Shown in pieces: positions 50,512 to 62,278 of a stretch of 64,000 bases of DNA. Under the pieces are notes generated by a model, which saw only the letters and a list, made by a program, of their open reading frames with translations, made no database searches and was not told the origin of the DNA. The stretch spans positions 100,300 to 164,299 of the forward strand of contig CAWICZ010000003.1 in NCBI GenBank assembly GCA_963834825.1, read 5' to 3'. The stretch is from JACDAN01 sp963834825 (lineage in GTDB: Bacteria; Actinomycetota; Thermoleophilia; Gaiellales; Gaiellaceae). Numbering within the stretch: the first letter of the stretch is position 1; each line of letters opens with the position of its first letter. The translations under genes and the position numbers were made by a program.

Positions 50512-50603
50512 CCCTGGAGGCCGCTGGAGTCCCTCGAACGAGGGATGGCCAACCGCGGCGGGCCCCTGGAGGCCCGCTGGAGTCCCTCGTTCGAGGGATG
50601 GCC
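50512..50603. repeat. Two ~40-bp direct repeats, each with an inner hairpin
   Basis: CCCTGGAGGCCGCTGGAGT followed by CCCTCGAACGAGGGATGGCC (50512-50550) recurs at 50564-50603 with one extra C and TT instead of AA in the loop. Each unit contains CCCTCG-NN-CGAGGG. Flanking bases also pair (GGCC...). They lie between dppF and the LuxR gene and could act as transcript-end or mRNA-stabilising hairpins, or belong to a dispersed repeat family. Confidence 0.75.
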
Positions 50604-50610
50604 CTGACCG

Positions 50611-51683
<1,073 letters not shown>

Positions 51684-51687
<4 letters not shown>

Positions 51688-52700
51688 CGCGAGACCGCCG
51701 CCTCGCGGATCTTTTGCCACTCCTCGACCGGCACCGGGTTGAAGCACGCGACCTTGTGCCCCTGCTCGACCTGCTCCAGTTGCGGGACCGACCGCGACGA
51801 CTCGTCGACCTCGTAGCGGCACCGCGGCTGGAACGGGCAGGCCTGGAGCGGCTGGAGCATGTTGCGGGGGTTGCCCTCGATCGGCCGCAGCGCGCTCTTG
51901 CGGGCGGCGTCGAGCCGGGGGACGCTCTGCAGCAGGCCGAGCGTGTAGGGGTGCCGGGGCCGCGCGAACACCTGAACCGCGGCACCTGTCTCCATGAACA
52001 TGCCCCCGTACATCACGTTCACGCGCTCGCACATGCCCGCAACGACGCCGAGGTCGTGGGTGATCAGGATCAGGGCGGAGTCGTGATCGGAGACGATCTC
52101 GCGCAGTAGGTCGAGGATCTGCGCCTGGATCGTGACGTCGAGGGCCGTCGTCGGCTCGTCGGCGATCAGGAGCTTCGGCTCGCAGGCGAGCGCCATCGCG
52201 ATCATCGCCCGCTGGCGCATCCCGCCCGAGAACTGGTGCGGGTAGTCCTTCAGGCGCATCTTCGCGCTGGGGATGCCGACCCGGTCGAGCAGCTCGGCCG
52301 TGCGCTTCTGGGCCTGGTCCTTCTCCATGCCGAAGTGCGTCTCGAGCGCCTCCCGGATCTGACGGCCGATCGTCAGCACCGGGTTCAGGCTCGTCATCGG
52401 GTCCTGGAAGATCATCGCGATGTCCTTGCCGCGGATCGCCCGCAGCTCGTCGTCGGAGAGCTCGATGAGGTTGCGGCCCTCGAACTCGGCGGTGCCGCCC
52501 GTGACGCGGCCCGCCCGCGCGAGGATCCCGAGCAGCGCGAGCGCGGTCACGCTCTTCCCGGAGCCGGACTCGCCGACGATCCCGAGCGTCTCGCCCGGCG
52601 CGATGTCGAACGAGACGCCGTTGACGGCGTAGATCGTCCCGCGCTCGGTCCAGAACTCGACGCGCAGGTCCTTGACGGAGAGCAGCGGCTGCCTAGGCAC
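51684..52700 (-). CDS. dppD: Oligo/dipeptide ABC transporter ATP-binding protein (DppD type)
   Basis: The 338-residue protein starts at GTG 52700 and overlaps the dppC stop. It has Walker A VGESGSGKSVTALALLGI, MIFQDPMTSLNPVLTIG, signature HQFSGGMRQRAMIAMAL, Walker B LLIADEPTTALDVT and the C-terminal ACPFQPRCRYEVDE motif of the family. With DppF it energises the DppBC channel. Confidence 0.93.
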
Positions 52701-53601
52701 GTCCCCGGAACCTGGGGTCGAGTGCCTCGCGGAGGCCGTCGCCGATCAGGTTGAAGCCAAGCACGGAGATGACGATCGCGAACCCGGGGATCAGCGCGAG
52801 GTGCGGCGCGGTCTGGAGGTAGCGCGTGGTGTCGGTCAGCATCGTCCCCCACTCCGGCGTCGACGGATCTTGCGGGCCGAGGCCGAGGAACCCGAGCCCG
52901 GCGACCTCGATGATCGCCGTCGCGAGCGCGAGCGTCCCCTGCACGATGACGGGCGACATCGAGTTCGGGAGGATGTGCGCGCCGAGGATCGAGCGGCCGC
53001 GCACGCCGACGGAGCGCGCGGCGAGCACGTAGTCGGCCTCACGGGTGCCGAGGATCGAGCCGCGTAAGAGCCGGGCGAAGATCGGGATCTGCACCACGCC
53101 GACGGCGACCATGATCTGGATGATCCCGGGGCCCAGCGCGGCGACGATGCCGATCGCGAGCAGCAGGCCCGGGATCGAGAGCATGATGTCCATCAGCCGC
53201 ATCAGGACGGAGTCGACCCAGCCGCCGAAGTAGCCGGCGATCGCGCCGATGATGGTTCCGATCGAGAGCCCGACGGCGACCGAGACGACGCCGATCAGCA
53301 GCGAGTAGCGGGCGCCGTAGACGACGCGCGAGAAGACGTCGCGCCCCTGCTGGTCGATGCCGAAGATGTGCTCGGCGGATGGGCCCGGGCAACAGGTGCC
53401 GCCGAGGCGAGACAGGTCGCCGGCCCTCGGATCCTCGGGGGCGACGAGCGGCGCGAAGACGGCCACGAACACGAAGATCCCGACCAGGACGAAGCCGATG
53501 ATCGCGGCCGGGTTGCGGCGGAGCCGCCGCCACGCGTCGCTCCAGAGCCCGCTCGGCCTCTCGAGCTGGATTTCACGGGACTCGATTTCGGCGATGGACA
53601 C
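52693..53601 (-). CDS. dppC: Oligo/dipeptide ABC transporter permease (DppC type)
   Basis: The 302-residue permease (GTG start) has an N-terminal membrane helix (AAIIGFVLVGIFVFVAVFAPLV), the GIDQQGRDVFSRVVYGARYSL motif and the EAA-type loop (RSVGVRGRSILGAHILPN). About six membrane helices are expected. It begins one base after dppB ends. Confidence 0.93.
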   Translation of the reverse strand: MSIAEIESREIQLERPSGLWSDAWRRLRRNPAAIIGFVLVGIFVFVAVFAPLVAPEDPRAGDLSRLGGTCCPGPSAEHIFGIDQQGRDVFSRVVYGARYSLLIGVVSVAVGLSIGTIIGAIAGYFGGWVDSVLMRLMDIMLSIPGLLLAIGIVAALGPGIIQIMVAVGVVQIPIFARLLRGSILGTREADYVLAARSVGVRGRSILGAHILPNSMSPVIVQGTLALATAIIEVAGLGFLGLGPQDPSTPEWGTMLTDTTRYLQTAPHLALIPGFAIVISVLGFNLIGDGLREALDPRFRGRA

Positions 53602-53602
53602 T

Positions 53603-54607
53603 TCAGCTGACCCGGATCCGGGGGTTGATGAGGGCGTACGAGATGTCGACGAGCAGGTTGACGATCACGAAGACGAACGAGACGAAGAGGATTCCGGCCT
53701 GGAGGACGGGGAAGTTCCGCTGCTTGATCGCGTCGACAAGCCAGGTGCCCATGCCGGGCCAGGCGAAGACCGTCTCCGTCAACACGGCGCCCGAGAGCAG
53801 CAGCCCGACCTGGAGGCCGATGATCGTGATGATCGGGAGCAGGGCGTTACGAAAGATGTGGCGTTCGTCGACGACGCGCGGTGAGAGGCCCTTCGCGCGC
53901 GCCGTGCGGACGTAGTCCTCGTTCTGGACGTCGAGCACAGCCGCTCTCGTGATCCGCGCGGTGATCGCCAGCGGGATCGACCCGAGCGCGATCGCCGGCA
54001 GGATCATGTGCTTGAGCGTGTCCCAGAGCGCCTCTCCGTTGAGGGCGATGATGGCGTCGAGCACGTAGAAGTTCGTCGGGTGTTCGATGTCGATCGTCGC
54101 GGAGATCCGGCCGACGGTGGGTAACAGCCCCAGCTGCACCGCGAAGACGTACTTGAGCAGGATGGCGAGGAAGAAGACCGGGATCGAGATCCCGAGCAGG
54201 GACAGGACCAGGCTGGCATGGTCGGTCGCCGTGCCGTATTTCTTCGCCGCGATGAAGCCGAGCGGGACGCCGAGGAAGGTCGCGAAGAGCATCGCCGCGA
54301 AGGCGAGCTCGATCGTGGCGGGGAAGCGCTGCTCGAGCTCGTCGACGACCGGACGGCGCGTGGTCACGCTCGTGCCGAGATCGCCCTGCGCCACCTTCGA
54401 GATGTACGTCCAGTACTGGGTGTAGATCGGCTCGTTCAGCCCGTACTGCTGCTCGATCTGCTGGATCGATTCGGCCGTGGCGCGCTCGCCGAGTAGCGCC
54501 TGGGCCGGGCCTCCGGGCAATGCCCTGATCCAGAGGAAGACCAGGATCGACAGCCCGATCAGGATCGGGATGAGGAGAAGCAGCCGGCGGACGACGAAGC
54601 GCAGCAT
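53603..54607 (-). CDS. dppB: Oligo/dipeptide ABC transporter permease (DppB type)
   Basis: The 334-residue permease has MLRFVVRRLLLLIPILIGLS at the N-terminus, the family segment YGLNEPIYTQYWTYISKVAQGDLG, and the EAA loop RTARAKGLSPRVVDERHIFRN. Six membrane helices are expected. It follows the binding-protein gene by 33 bases. Confidence 0.93.
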   Translation of the reverse strand: MLRFVVRRLLLLIPILIGLSILVFLWIRALPGGPAQALLGERATAESIQQIEQQYGLNEPIYTQYWTYISKVAQGDLGTSVTTRRPVVDELEQRFPATIELAFAAMLFATFLGVPLGFIAAKKYGTATDHASLVLSLLGISIPVFFLAILLKYVFAVQLGLLPTVGRISATIDIEHPTNFYVLDAIIALNGEALWDTLKHMILPAIALGSIPLAITARITRAAVLDVQNEDYVRTARAKGLSPRVVDERHIFRNALLPIITIIGLQVGLLLSGAVLTETVFAWPGMGTWLVDAIKQRNFPVLQAGILFVSFVFVIVNLLVDISYALINPRIRVS

Positions 54608-54640
54608 TTACGTCGTCCGCCGACTGTAGATCAGTCCGCC

Positions 54641-56289
54641 TTAGTTTTCTCCGAGTGAGACAGTCGAGAACGGCTCGAGCGAAACCGGGCTCGGGGTGTA
54701 GCCCGTCACGCCCGCATCGAACGCAAGAGCCGGCTTGGTGTTCGCGTAGGGGACGCCCGGCAGGAAGTCCATGATCTTGCGGTTCGCATCCTCATAGAGC
54801 GTCGTGCGCTTTGCGACGTCAGTCTCTTTCTCCGCGTTGTCGAGCAGCGTGAAGAGCTCCTGGTTCGTGAACCCGAACTGGTCGGTCGGCGTCTGGAAGA
54901 AGGTGCCGACGAAGTTGTCCGGATCCCCGTAGTCGCCCGTCCAGCCGAGCAGGTGCAGGTGCCCTGCATTGCCTTCCTGTGCCCGCCCGAGGTAGTCCGG
55001 GCTCCAGGGCGCGCTGTGCGGCGTCACCTGGAAACCGGCCTTGTTCAGGCTGGCCGCGAATGCCTCGAAGTTCCGCTTGGGATCGGGCATATACGGCCGA
55101 GAGACGTCGGTCGGATACCAGAAGTCGATCTTGAGAGGCATCTGCACACCGGCCTGCTGGAGCAGCTGCTTCGACTTCTCGGGGTCGTAGTCGTACGTCG
55201 TGACGTCGTCGGCGTAGCCAAAGAGCGAGGGCGGCATGAACTGCGTCGCCACCTGGCCCCGGCCGGCGTAGAAGTTGTCGATCACCGCTTGGCGGTCGAG
55301 CCCGTGTGCGATCGCCTGCCGCACCTCGAGCTTGTCCATCGGCGGCTTCTTCTGGTTGATCCCGACGTAGGCGACGTTGAACGCAGGCCGGTCGAGGATC
55401 TGAAGGTTGTCGTCACCTTGCGATCGTCTGGATGTCCTGCGGCTCGACGAGGTCGTAGCCCTGGATGTCCCCGGCCTGGAGCGCCTGGAGGCGCGCCGCG
55501 TTGTCGGCGATCGGCCGGAAGATCAGCCGGTCGAGCTTCGCCTTGTCGCCCCAGTAGTCGTCGTTGCGCTCGAGCACGAGGCGGTCACCGCGCGTCCACG
55601 AAACGAACTTGAACGGGCCGGTGCCCGTCGGATGCTCGGTCCCGTAGGTGCCGGTCGGCTTGAAGCCGGTCTCCTCGTCGACCGTGCCCTCGTCGGCGCC
55701 GAACTCCTGAAGCGCCTGCGGGCTCGCGAACGTGAAGTTCGTGAGCGCGAGCGCGCCCAGGAACGAGGCGGACGGCTTCGTCAGGTTGATCGTGACGTGC
55801 GTGGGATCGGTCGCCTCGCAGCTCTTGAACAGGCTCGGGTCCTTCCCGTCGGAGAAGCCCCCGAAGACGGTCTGCCAGTAGTAGGTGGCGCTCTCGAGCT
55901 GGAACGGACCTTTGAAGTTGTACCAACGGTTGAAGTTGGCGCAGACGGCCTCGGCGTTGAAATCCGTGCCGTCGTGGAACTTGACGCCCTCGCGCAGCGT
56001 GAACGTCCACGCGGTGCCCGCCGGGTCGGCCTCCCACTCGGTCGCGAGGCCCGGGACGACCTCCGTCGTTCCCGGCTTCAACGTGACGAGCCCTTCGAAC
56101 ATCTGGTCGATCGCGCGGAGGGACTCGCCGTCCGAGACGAGCGCGCCGTCGAGGACGACCGGGTCGGCTGCGGTCCCGAAGACCATCTCTCCGCCGGACG
56201 CCGAACTTCCGTCCACCGCCGTCGTCACCTCCGCAGCCGGCAGCCGCTACGACGAACACCGCCGTGGCAAGCAGCAGCAGAATCCTCAT
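54641..56289 (-). CDS. Peptide-binding lipoprotein (family 5 SBP), two frameshifts
   Basis: From ATG 56289 a lipoprotein signal is visible (MRILLLLATAVFVVAAAGCGG, Cys lipobox). Near 56220 the frame shifts and continues as EMVFGTAADPVVLDGALVSD, LREGVKFHDGTDFNAEAVC. Near 55420 it shifts again (after EPQDIQTIA) to DNLQILDRPAFNVAYVGIN and MDKLEVRQAIAHGLDRQAVID, ending VSLEPFSTVSLGEN. Together these form a complete family-5 solute-binding protein for the DppBCDF importer. An in-frame TTG at 56304 with GGGAGG upstream is an alternative start. Confidence 0.82.
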
Positions 56290-56394
56290 GGACACCGGTC
56301 GCAATTCACCCTCCCTTGTCTCGCTCCACCGCCGAAATCACGCGCAAGTATAGGAATGTCGCTCGGAGCGATTGTTTCGCTTGTGTTGTGCCGC
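56290..56394 (-). promoter_or_regulatory. Promoter region of the peptide importer operon
   Basis: TATACT lies at 56352-56347 on the minus strand, about 60 bases before the lipoprotein start, and GGGAGG precedes the start region. AACAAT about 18 bases upstream is a poor -35. The region also follows the MTase gene on the same strand, so read-through from it is possible. Confidence 0.5.
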
Positions 56395-57234
56395 TCAGCT
56401 CGCGACCGCGCAGAGCGCGAGGCCGGGAACCTCATGGCCGCCGTCAGCCGTGAAGGGAGCGAATGCCTCTGCGAGCCGGGACCTGAGCGCCTCCGCCTCC
56501 TCGGCGGGCAGTCCGCGGATGACCAGCGCGAGTGACGCCGACACGTCCATCAGCCACCGCTGGTACTCGTCGAGGTCGCGGAAGACCCACTGCACCGCTA
56601 CCTCCTCGCTACGCACGGCGGTGAAGCCCGAGCCCTCGAGCAGCTCGCGCGTTCGCTCCTCGCTCGCCATGCTGAAGGCTCCCGGCGCCCCCGGCTCCGG
56701 CGGCGGCATGTGGCCGCGCTCGACGAGGAACCGTCCGGCGATCGACGCCCACGGGTTGCGCTCGGGCTCGCCCCAGACCGACAAGGCCACGCGTCCGCCC
56801 GGGCGCAACACGCGGCGCGTTTCGGAGAGGGCGGCGGCCGGATCCGCCATCAGCATGTAGCCGCTCTGGCAGAGCACCCCGTCGACCGAGTCGGCGTCGA
56901 GCTCGATGCGCTCGGCGTCGATCACCCGGTAGTCCACGTTTCGGAGCCCCAGCTCGGCACCGCGGCGGCGCGCTATCTCCACCATCTCCGGGGAGAAGTC
57001 GGTCGAGAGCAGCCGCCCGCGCTCGCCGACGATCTCGGCCGCCGCGAAGCCGGTCTCGCCCGGCCCGGCGCACAGCTCGAGCACCGTGTCGCCCGGTCGC
57101 GGCGCGAGCTCTCTGATCAACCACGTGCGGACCGGGCTCAGGTTCTCCGCGAGCTGCGCCCGCCAGCGCTCCCAACCCGCCGCCGTTGCCTGCCAGGTTT
57201 CGAAGCTGGCGCGCCGGTAGTCCGTCGCCTCCAC
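56395..57234 (-). CDS. Class I SAM-dependent methyltransferase
   Basis: The 279-residue protein has motif I VLELCAGPGETGFAA (residues 51-65), LLSTDFSPEMVEIARRR (motif II region), the YRVIDAERIELDADSVDGVLC stretch and LSETRRVLRPGGRVALSVWG. These place it with UbiE/COQ5-like small-molecule methyltransferases. The substrate is unknown. It starts at GTG 57234; TAGGAT lies seven bases upstream, fitting a leaderless mRNA. Confidence 0.88.
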   Translation of the reverse strand: MEATDYRRASFETWQATAAGWERWRAQLAENLSPVRTWLIRELAPRPGDTVLELCAGPGETGFAAAEIVGERGRLLSTDFSPEMVEIARRRGAELGLRNVDYRVIDAERIELDADSVDGVLCQSGYMLMADPAAALSETRRVLRPGGRVALSVWGEPERNPWASIAGRFLVERGHMPPPEPGAPGAFSMASEERTRELLEGSGFTAVRSEEVAVQWVFRDLDEYQRWLMDVSASLALVIRGLPAEEAEALRSRLAEAFAPFTADGGHEVPGLALCAVAS

Positions 57235-57343
57235 GCGGCCAATCCTAGGCTCGCTCGCTTCTTCGAGATCTGCCCTGCGCGGCCCAGTTGACCGCGCTGC
57301 CGGAGCGGACGAGAATCGTCACCCGACGTCAACGAAGAGGCAG

Positions 57344-57985
57344 ATGAGGCGGATCAGCTGGGAACGATTGGCAGCGCTGGCAGGGCTTGCGTTCGTCGTT
57401 CTTTATGTTGGCGCCTTTGCGCTTGGCATCGAAGTCGGCGACAGCGACAGCGAGATCCTTGACTACTACGCAGACAGCGGAAATCGGGACAAGGAACTCG
57501 TCGCATTCTTCCTCATCGCGGGCGCAGCTCTGAGCCTCGCGGTCTTCGCCACCGCCGTGCGGAGCATCATCAAGAGGGTCGAGCAGGAGAGTGCAATGCT
57601 CGGGGCACTAGCCTGGGCGGGCGGGATCGGCTGCGCCGCACTGATTCTCACCGGTAACGCAGTCTCCCGAGCCACAGCGTTCGCGGCCTCGGACGAGGGC
57701 TTCCAGCTCAACGTCGACACGCGCGACCTTTTCGAAGCTGCCGGCTTCCTGCTCTTCGTCAGCGGGGCCCTTGCGGCGATTCTCCTCGTCGTCGGTGTCT
57801 CACTCGCGACGCTGCGTCACGGCGTCCTCCCGCGCTGGCTCGGCTGGGCGGGCTTCGTGGTGGCGGCACTTCTGCCACTCGCAATCGCGTTCGTCGGGTT
57901 CCTCGTCTTCTTGCTCTGGGTACTCGCCGTCAGCGCCGCCCTTGCCTTCGGGCGTGCCGGCCGAGCGCCGGCCCCGGCGACGTAG
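57344..57985 (+). CDS. Integral membrane protein of unknown function
   Basis: The 213-residue protein has about six membrane helices (for example LAALAGLAFVVLYVGAFALG, LVAFFLIAGAALSLAVFATA, AGFLLFVSGALAAILLVVG, LPLAIAFVGFLVFLLWVLAV). The loop GDSDSEILDYYADSGNRDKE resembles DUF4386-like actinobacterial membrane proteins. GAAGAGG precedes ATG 57344. No function is proposed. Confidence 0.8.
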   Translation: MRRISWERLAALAGLAFVVLYVGAFALGIEVGDSDSEILDYYADSGNRDKELVAFFLIAGAALSLAVFATAVRSIIKRVEQESAMLGALAWAGGIGCAALILTGNAVSRATAFAASDEGFQLNVDTRDLFEAAGFLLFVSGALAAILLVVGVSLATLRHGVLPRWLGWAGFVVAALLPLAIAFVGFLVFLLWVLAVSAALAFGRAGRAPAPAT

Positions 57986-58115
57986 AGGCAGGAACGACGC
58001 CAGAAGGACAGCTCCGACATCCCTCACTACTCAAGTGCCCGATGCGACGGGTCTTGCGAATTGGACGGGCTGCCCGCCCCGTGACTACTGTGCACAGACC
58101 TTCGGGAGGGAGCGG

Positions 58116-61100
58116 ATGGCCCGTTCGGCAGCACGCTGCGGCGTACTGCTGGCCGTTTTCATGGCCGTCGTCGTGCTGCCCTCCGACGCCGTGGCGGATC
58201 GCGCGTTCGGCCCGCGGTTCACGGTCAACACGCAGGGCAACATCACGATCGCGGCCAACTCGATCGAGTCGTGTCTCGACTCGCTGCCTGCCTGCGCAAA
58301 CGTCCGGAACGCGGCCGGCGGAGCGATCCCAGGGAACAACAACAACCAGCGGACGATGACGTGGCTCGACGCCGACACCGATCCTGCGACGTTCGATTCC
58401 AGCTCTGCGGTGTTGTCGCTGCCGTCGGGGGCGAGCGTCCTGTTCGCGGGGCTGTACTACGGCGGCCGGTTGGCGCCGGGGCAGGGCGGGTCGCCGGCGC
58501 CGAACCCGAGCGCTCGCAACACCGTGCGCTTCAAGGTGCCCGGCGATACGGCCTATCGCTCACTGACCGCGTCGCAGGTCGATGATTCCTCGACGCAGTA
58601 CCAGGGCTTCGTCGACGTCACCGGAATCGTCGACGCCGCCGGCCCGGGCACGTACTGGACCGCGAACGTGCAGCTCGGCACCGGCCTGAGCGATTCGAGC
58701 TCCGGGGGCTGGGCCCTTGTCGTCGCCTATGGGGACCCGGCTGCGCCGAGCCGCAACCTCTCTGTGTTCGACGGGCTGCAGAACGTCAGTAGCTCCGGCA
58801 CGGTGACGATTCCGCTGAGCGGGTTCCAGACGCCGCTGTCGGGACCGGTGACTTCGACTGTCGGGATCGTCGCCTACGAGGGGGACCTGGGGACGGACGG
58901 CGACGGTGCGCGGATCCAGGGTCCGCCTCCCGCCAGCGCCTTCAGCCCGCTGACGAACGCCGTCAACCCACAGAACAACGTCTTCAACTCGACGATCTCC
59001 AACGCGGGCGCGTTGGTCACCTCGCGCACGCCGAGCTTCCAGAACAACCTCGGCTACGACGCGGACCTGTTCAGTACCACGGGCGTGCTCGGTAACGCGC
59101 AGACGAGCACGCAGGTGAGGCTGTCGACGAGCGGCGACGCCTACCAGCCGGGGGTGGTGACGATCGCCACCGACCTGTACGCGCCCAGGATCACGGCGAC
59201 GAAGACCGTGAACAGCGCAACGGCGAATCTCGGCGACACGCTGACGTACACGGTGAACTTACAGAACACCGGCCAGGACGCGGCGATCGACACCCGGTTC
59301 AGCGACCTCATCCCGGCGGGCGCCGTGTTCGTCCCCGGCAGCATCACTCTGGGCGGAGTCCCGCTTACCGACGCACCAGGCGACGATCTCGGCGAGTTCG
59401 CCGGCGGCCAGGTGGTGGTGCGCCTCGGCACGGGCGCGACCCCCGTCGCGGGCGGCACGCTCGCTCCGAACGCGAGCGCGACGGTGAGCTTCCTGGTCAC
59501 GGTCGCTACGGCAGGGCTGCTCGTGGGGGCGACGGTCGAGAACACCGCCGATCTCTCGTTTCGCGCCGCGACGACCAACGTTCCCAGCACGGTGACCACG
59601 GCTCCGGCGGTCACGATTGTGAATGGGCCCGATCTGGCGATCGGCAAGACGCACGCGCCGCCGCTGGCGCCCGGGCAATCCAGCACGTACACGATCACGG
59701 TCGGCAACGTCGGTGCGGGGCCAACGTCCGGGCTGGTGACGGTCACGGACACCATCGAGCCTCCGGGGCTGACCATCAACGGGCCGGTTACGGGTGCCGG
59801 CTGGACGTGCTCGACGTTCGGTGTCGACGGTCACATGCACGCGATCGGATGCGCTCGCCGCGGGCAGCGACTATCCGCCGATCTCGATCCCGGTTCTGGT
59901 CAGCTCGGGAGCGCAGCCCGGACAACTCAGCAACACGGCCGCCCTCCAGGCGCCCAGCGACGGCAACCCCGACAACAACTCCTTCACCGACAGTGGCTCC
60001 CTGAGCGAGCCGGCCATCGACCTGCACGTCGAGAAGGTCGTGACCAGCACGCCGAACTTCACGCCGGTCGGTTACCTCCACTTCTTGGATCCGATCACCT
60101 ATCGCATCGAGGTGACCAACAACGGCGTCGCCGACGCCGCCAACGTACAGCTCGCGGAGACGTTCGACGCACCCCTCGTCCTCGATTCGTATTCATCTCC
60201 CTCCCAGGGCTCGTGCTCGGGAACCGTCTGCAATCTGGGCACGATCACGCCAGGCCAGGCCGCGGTCACGATCGACGTACAGCTTTCGATTGCGAATAGC
60301 TTCGACACCTACCCGTCCGCCGCGCTGCTGAACAACACTGCGACCGTGTCCGCCCCGGTCGGCACGGAGATCAACCCGGACGACAACAGCGCGTCGGCCG
60401 CGATCTCCACGGTGCCGTGGGCCGAGACCTCGCTCACGAAGAGCTTCGCGCCGGCGCAGCCGGTCGCGGGAGGCCCGGTCACCTACACGCTGATCCTCCA
60501 CAGCGACGGGCCCGGAACGGTGGACATGGTGGTGGCCGACATCCTCCCGGAGGCGCTGCAGAAGCCCCCGACGTCGATTTCGATTTCCGGTGGGACCGGC
60601 GTCTGTCAGTACGACCCGACCAGGGAGAACAGCGGCTTTCCCCCGGGCTCCCCGATCGTGTTCTGCGAGATCCCCCAGCTCGGTCCGGGCGAGGACCGTG
60701 TGATCACGATTGAAGGCACGCTTGCGCCCGACAGCGCCGGCACCCAGGTGGACAACCTCGGGCTTTCGAGTAACACCCTGCCGGTCACCGGGGTGTTTAG
60801 CTTCGAGCCCGACTTCGCCAACAACGACGCTCTGGTCTCGTTCACGCCCGGCACCGTGGACGTCGGGATGACGAAGAGCGTCGTCGGCTCATCGACTATC
60901 GCCGTCGGCGACGTCGCCACGTTCCGGCTCCGCGCGTCGAGCTCCGGCACGGTCGCCGCGACGGGTGTCGCGGTGACCGACACGCTGCCGGACGGGCTCA
61001 CGCTGGTCAGCGCGCCGCCGGCGTGTACGTCGAGCGGGCAGACGGTCACGTGCGAGGCCGGTACGTTGGCTCCCGGCGCGGAGGCGACTTTCGACCTCCA

Positions 61101-61977
61101 GGTGCGGGCGGAACTGGCCGCGGCGGGGAAGACGCTCGCGAACGGCGCCAGGGTCTCGACCGCCGACCCCGACCTGGCTCAGACCGACAACAGCGCCACG
61201 GCCGACCTGACCGTCGGACCGGCCCCGGCGCCGCGTGAGGTCGACCTCGCCGTCACCGTGCGCGGGCCGACCCGCGTCGTCCGTGAGGGCGGCGTCGCCA
61301 CGTTCCGGGTCAACGTCACCAACCGGGGGCCCGCCACCGCGACGTCCGTCGTCCTGAACGGGACGGCCCAGAGATCCGTGAACGATTCCTTCGCCCTCCA
61401 GCAGACTTGCACCGGGCTTCCGCTCCACTGTGAGCTGGGAACTCTCGCACCGGGTGCGCAGCGGACGTTCACGGTGGCCGTGCGCCGACTCCGGCTGGGC
61501 CGTGTGAGTGTCACCGGGAGGGTGACTGCAGCGGAGACCGAGACCACTCTCGCCAACAACGTCGAGCGCGCTTCCGTTCGCATCCAAATGGGTCGTGCGG
61601 TCGTCCGCTTCACCAAGCGCGCCGGCACCACCACCGCACAGGGCGGAGACCCAGTCAGCTTCACCATGGTGATACGAAACACCGGCTCCATCCCCGCACG
61701 CCGCGTCGTTGTCTGCGATCGCCTCCCCAGCGGCCTCACCTGGGAGCGCATGGGTGGCGCACGACTCACCCTCGGTCGAGCCTGCTGGACACTGAGGCGT
61801 CTCGCCGGTGGTGGCACGGCTCGCTACCGCATCACCACGAGGGCCATGGACGTCGGACGCGTTAGGCGCGTGACGAACACGGCGATCGTCCAGGGCGCCA
61901 ACGTCGCTCGCAAGACCGCAGGTGCGCGCGTGACGGTCAGGCCGACCGCACGTCAAAGGCCGCCCTTCACCGGCTAG
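58116..61977 (+). CDS. Secreted multi-repeat DUF11 protein, frameshifted near 59825
   Basis: ATG 58116 follows GGGAGGG. A signal peptide (CGVLLAVFMAVVVLPSDAVA) precedes a ~350-residue domain (from FGPRFTVNTQGNITIAANS) and at least seven DUF11-type repeats, recognised by LGDTLTYTVNLQNTGQ, PGQSSTYTITVGNVG, PITYRIEVTNNG, PVTYTLILHSDGPG, VATFRLRASSSG, VATFRVNVTNRGP and PVSFTMVIRNTG. The frame shifts near 59825 (GWTCST, then VSTVTCTRSDALAAGSDYP). It ends RQRPPFTG with no sortase motif or membrane anchor. It is probably an extracellular structural or adhesive protein of ~1286 codons. Confidence 0.8.
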
Positions 61978-62278
61978 AACGCCGACTTCGGTCTTTGACA
62001 AAGGGGGTGGACAGTCTGGCGAGAGGACGCTCGCACAGAACACGGCGCTTACGCTCGCTCGCTGCTACTCGATCGCCTCTGCGCCCGAGGACGAGCGGCT
62101 GGTGCTGACCGACGAGCGGCTCGACGACGGCGAGGTCTCGCCGTACTTACGGAGGGGCTTATCGTCGGCGACGAGCTCGAGCTGCGCGGGCCGATCGGCT
62201 ACTTCGTCTGGGAGGACGCGCTGGGCGGGGCCGTTGCTGCTCGTGGCACACCTAGGGCCTTCCGTCGTATGTGTCGTC
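61978..62278 (+). pseudogene. Decayed ferredoxin/flavodoxin-NADP reductase remnant
   Basis: From about 62062 the frame reads RCYSIASAPEDERLVLT, then ERLDDGEVSPYL, which match the FAD-binding RxYS motif and following strand of FNR-like oxidoreductases. It then shifts (GLIVGDELELRGPIGYFVWED) and shifts again (GPLLLVAH), with no start and no NADP domain. Only about 200 bases remain. The left part of the gap, 61978-62050, shows no gene but has TTGACA at 61995-62000. Confidence 0.6.
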
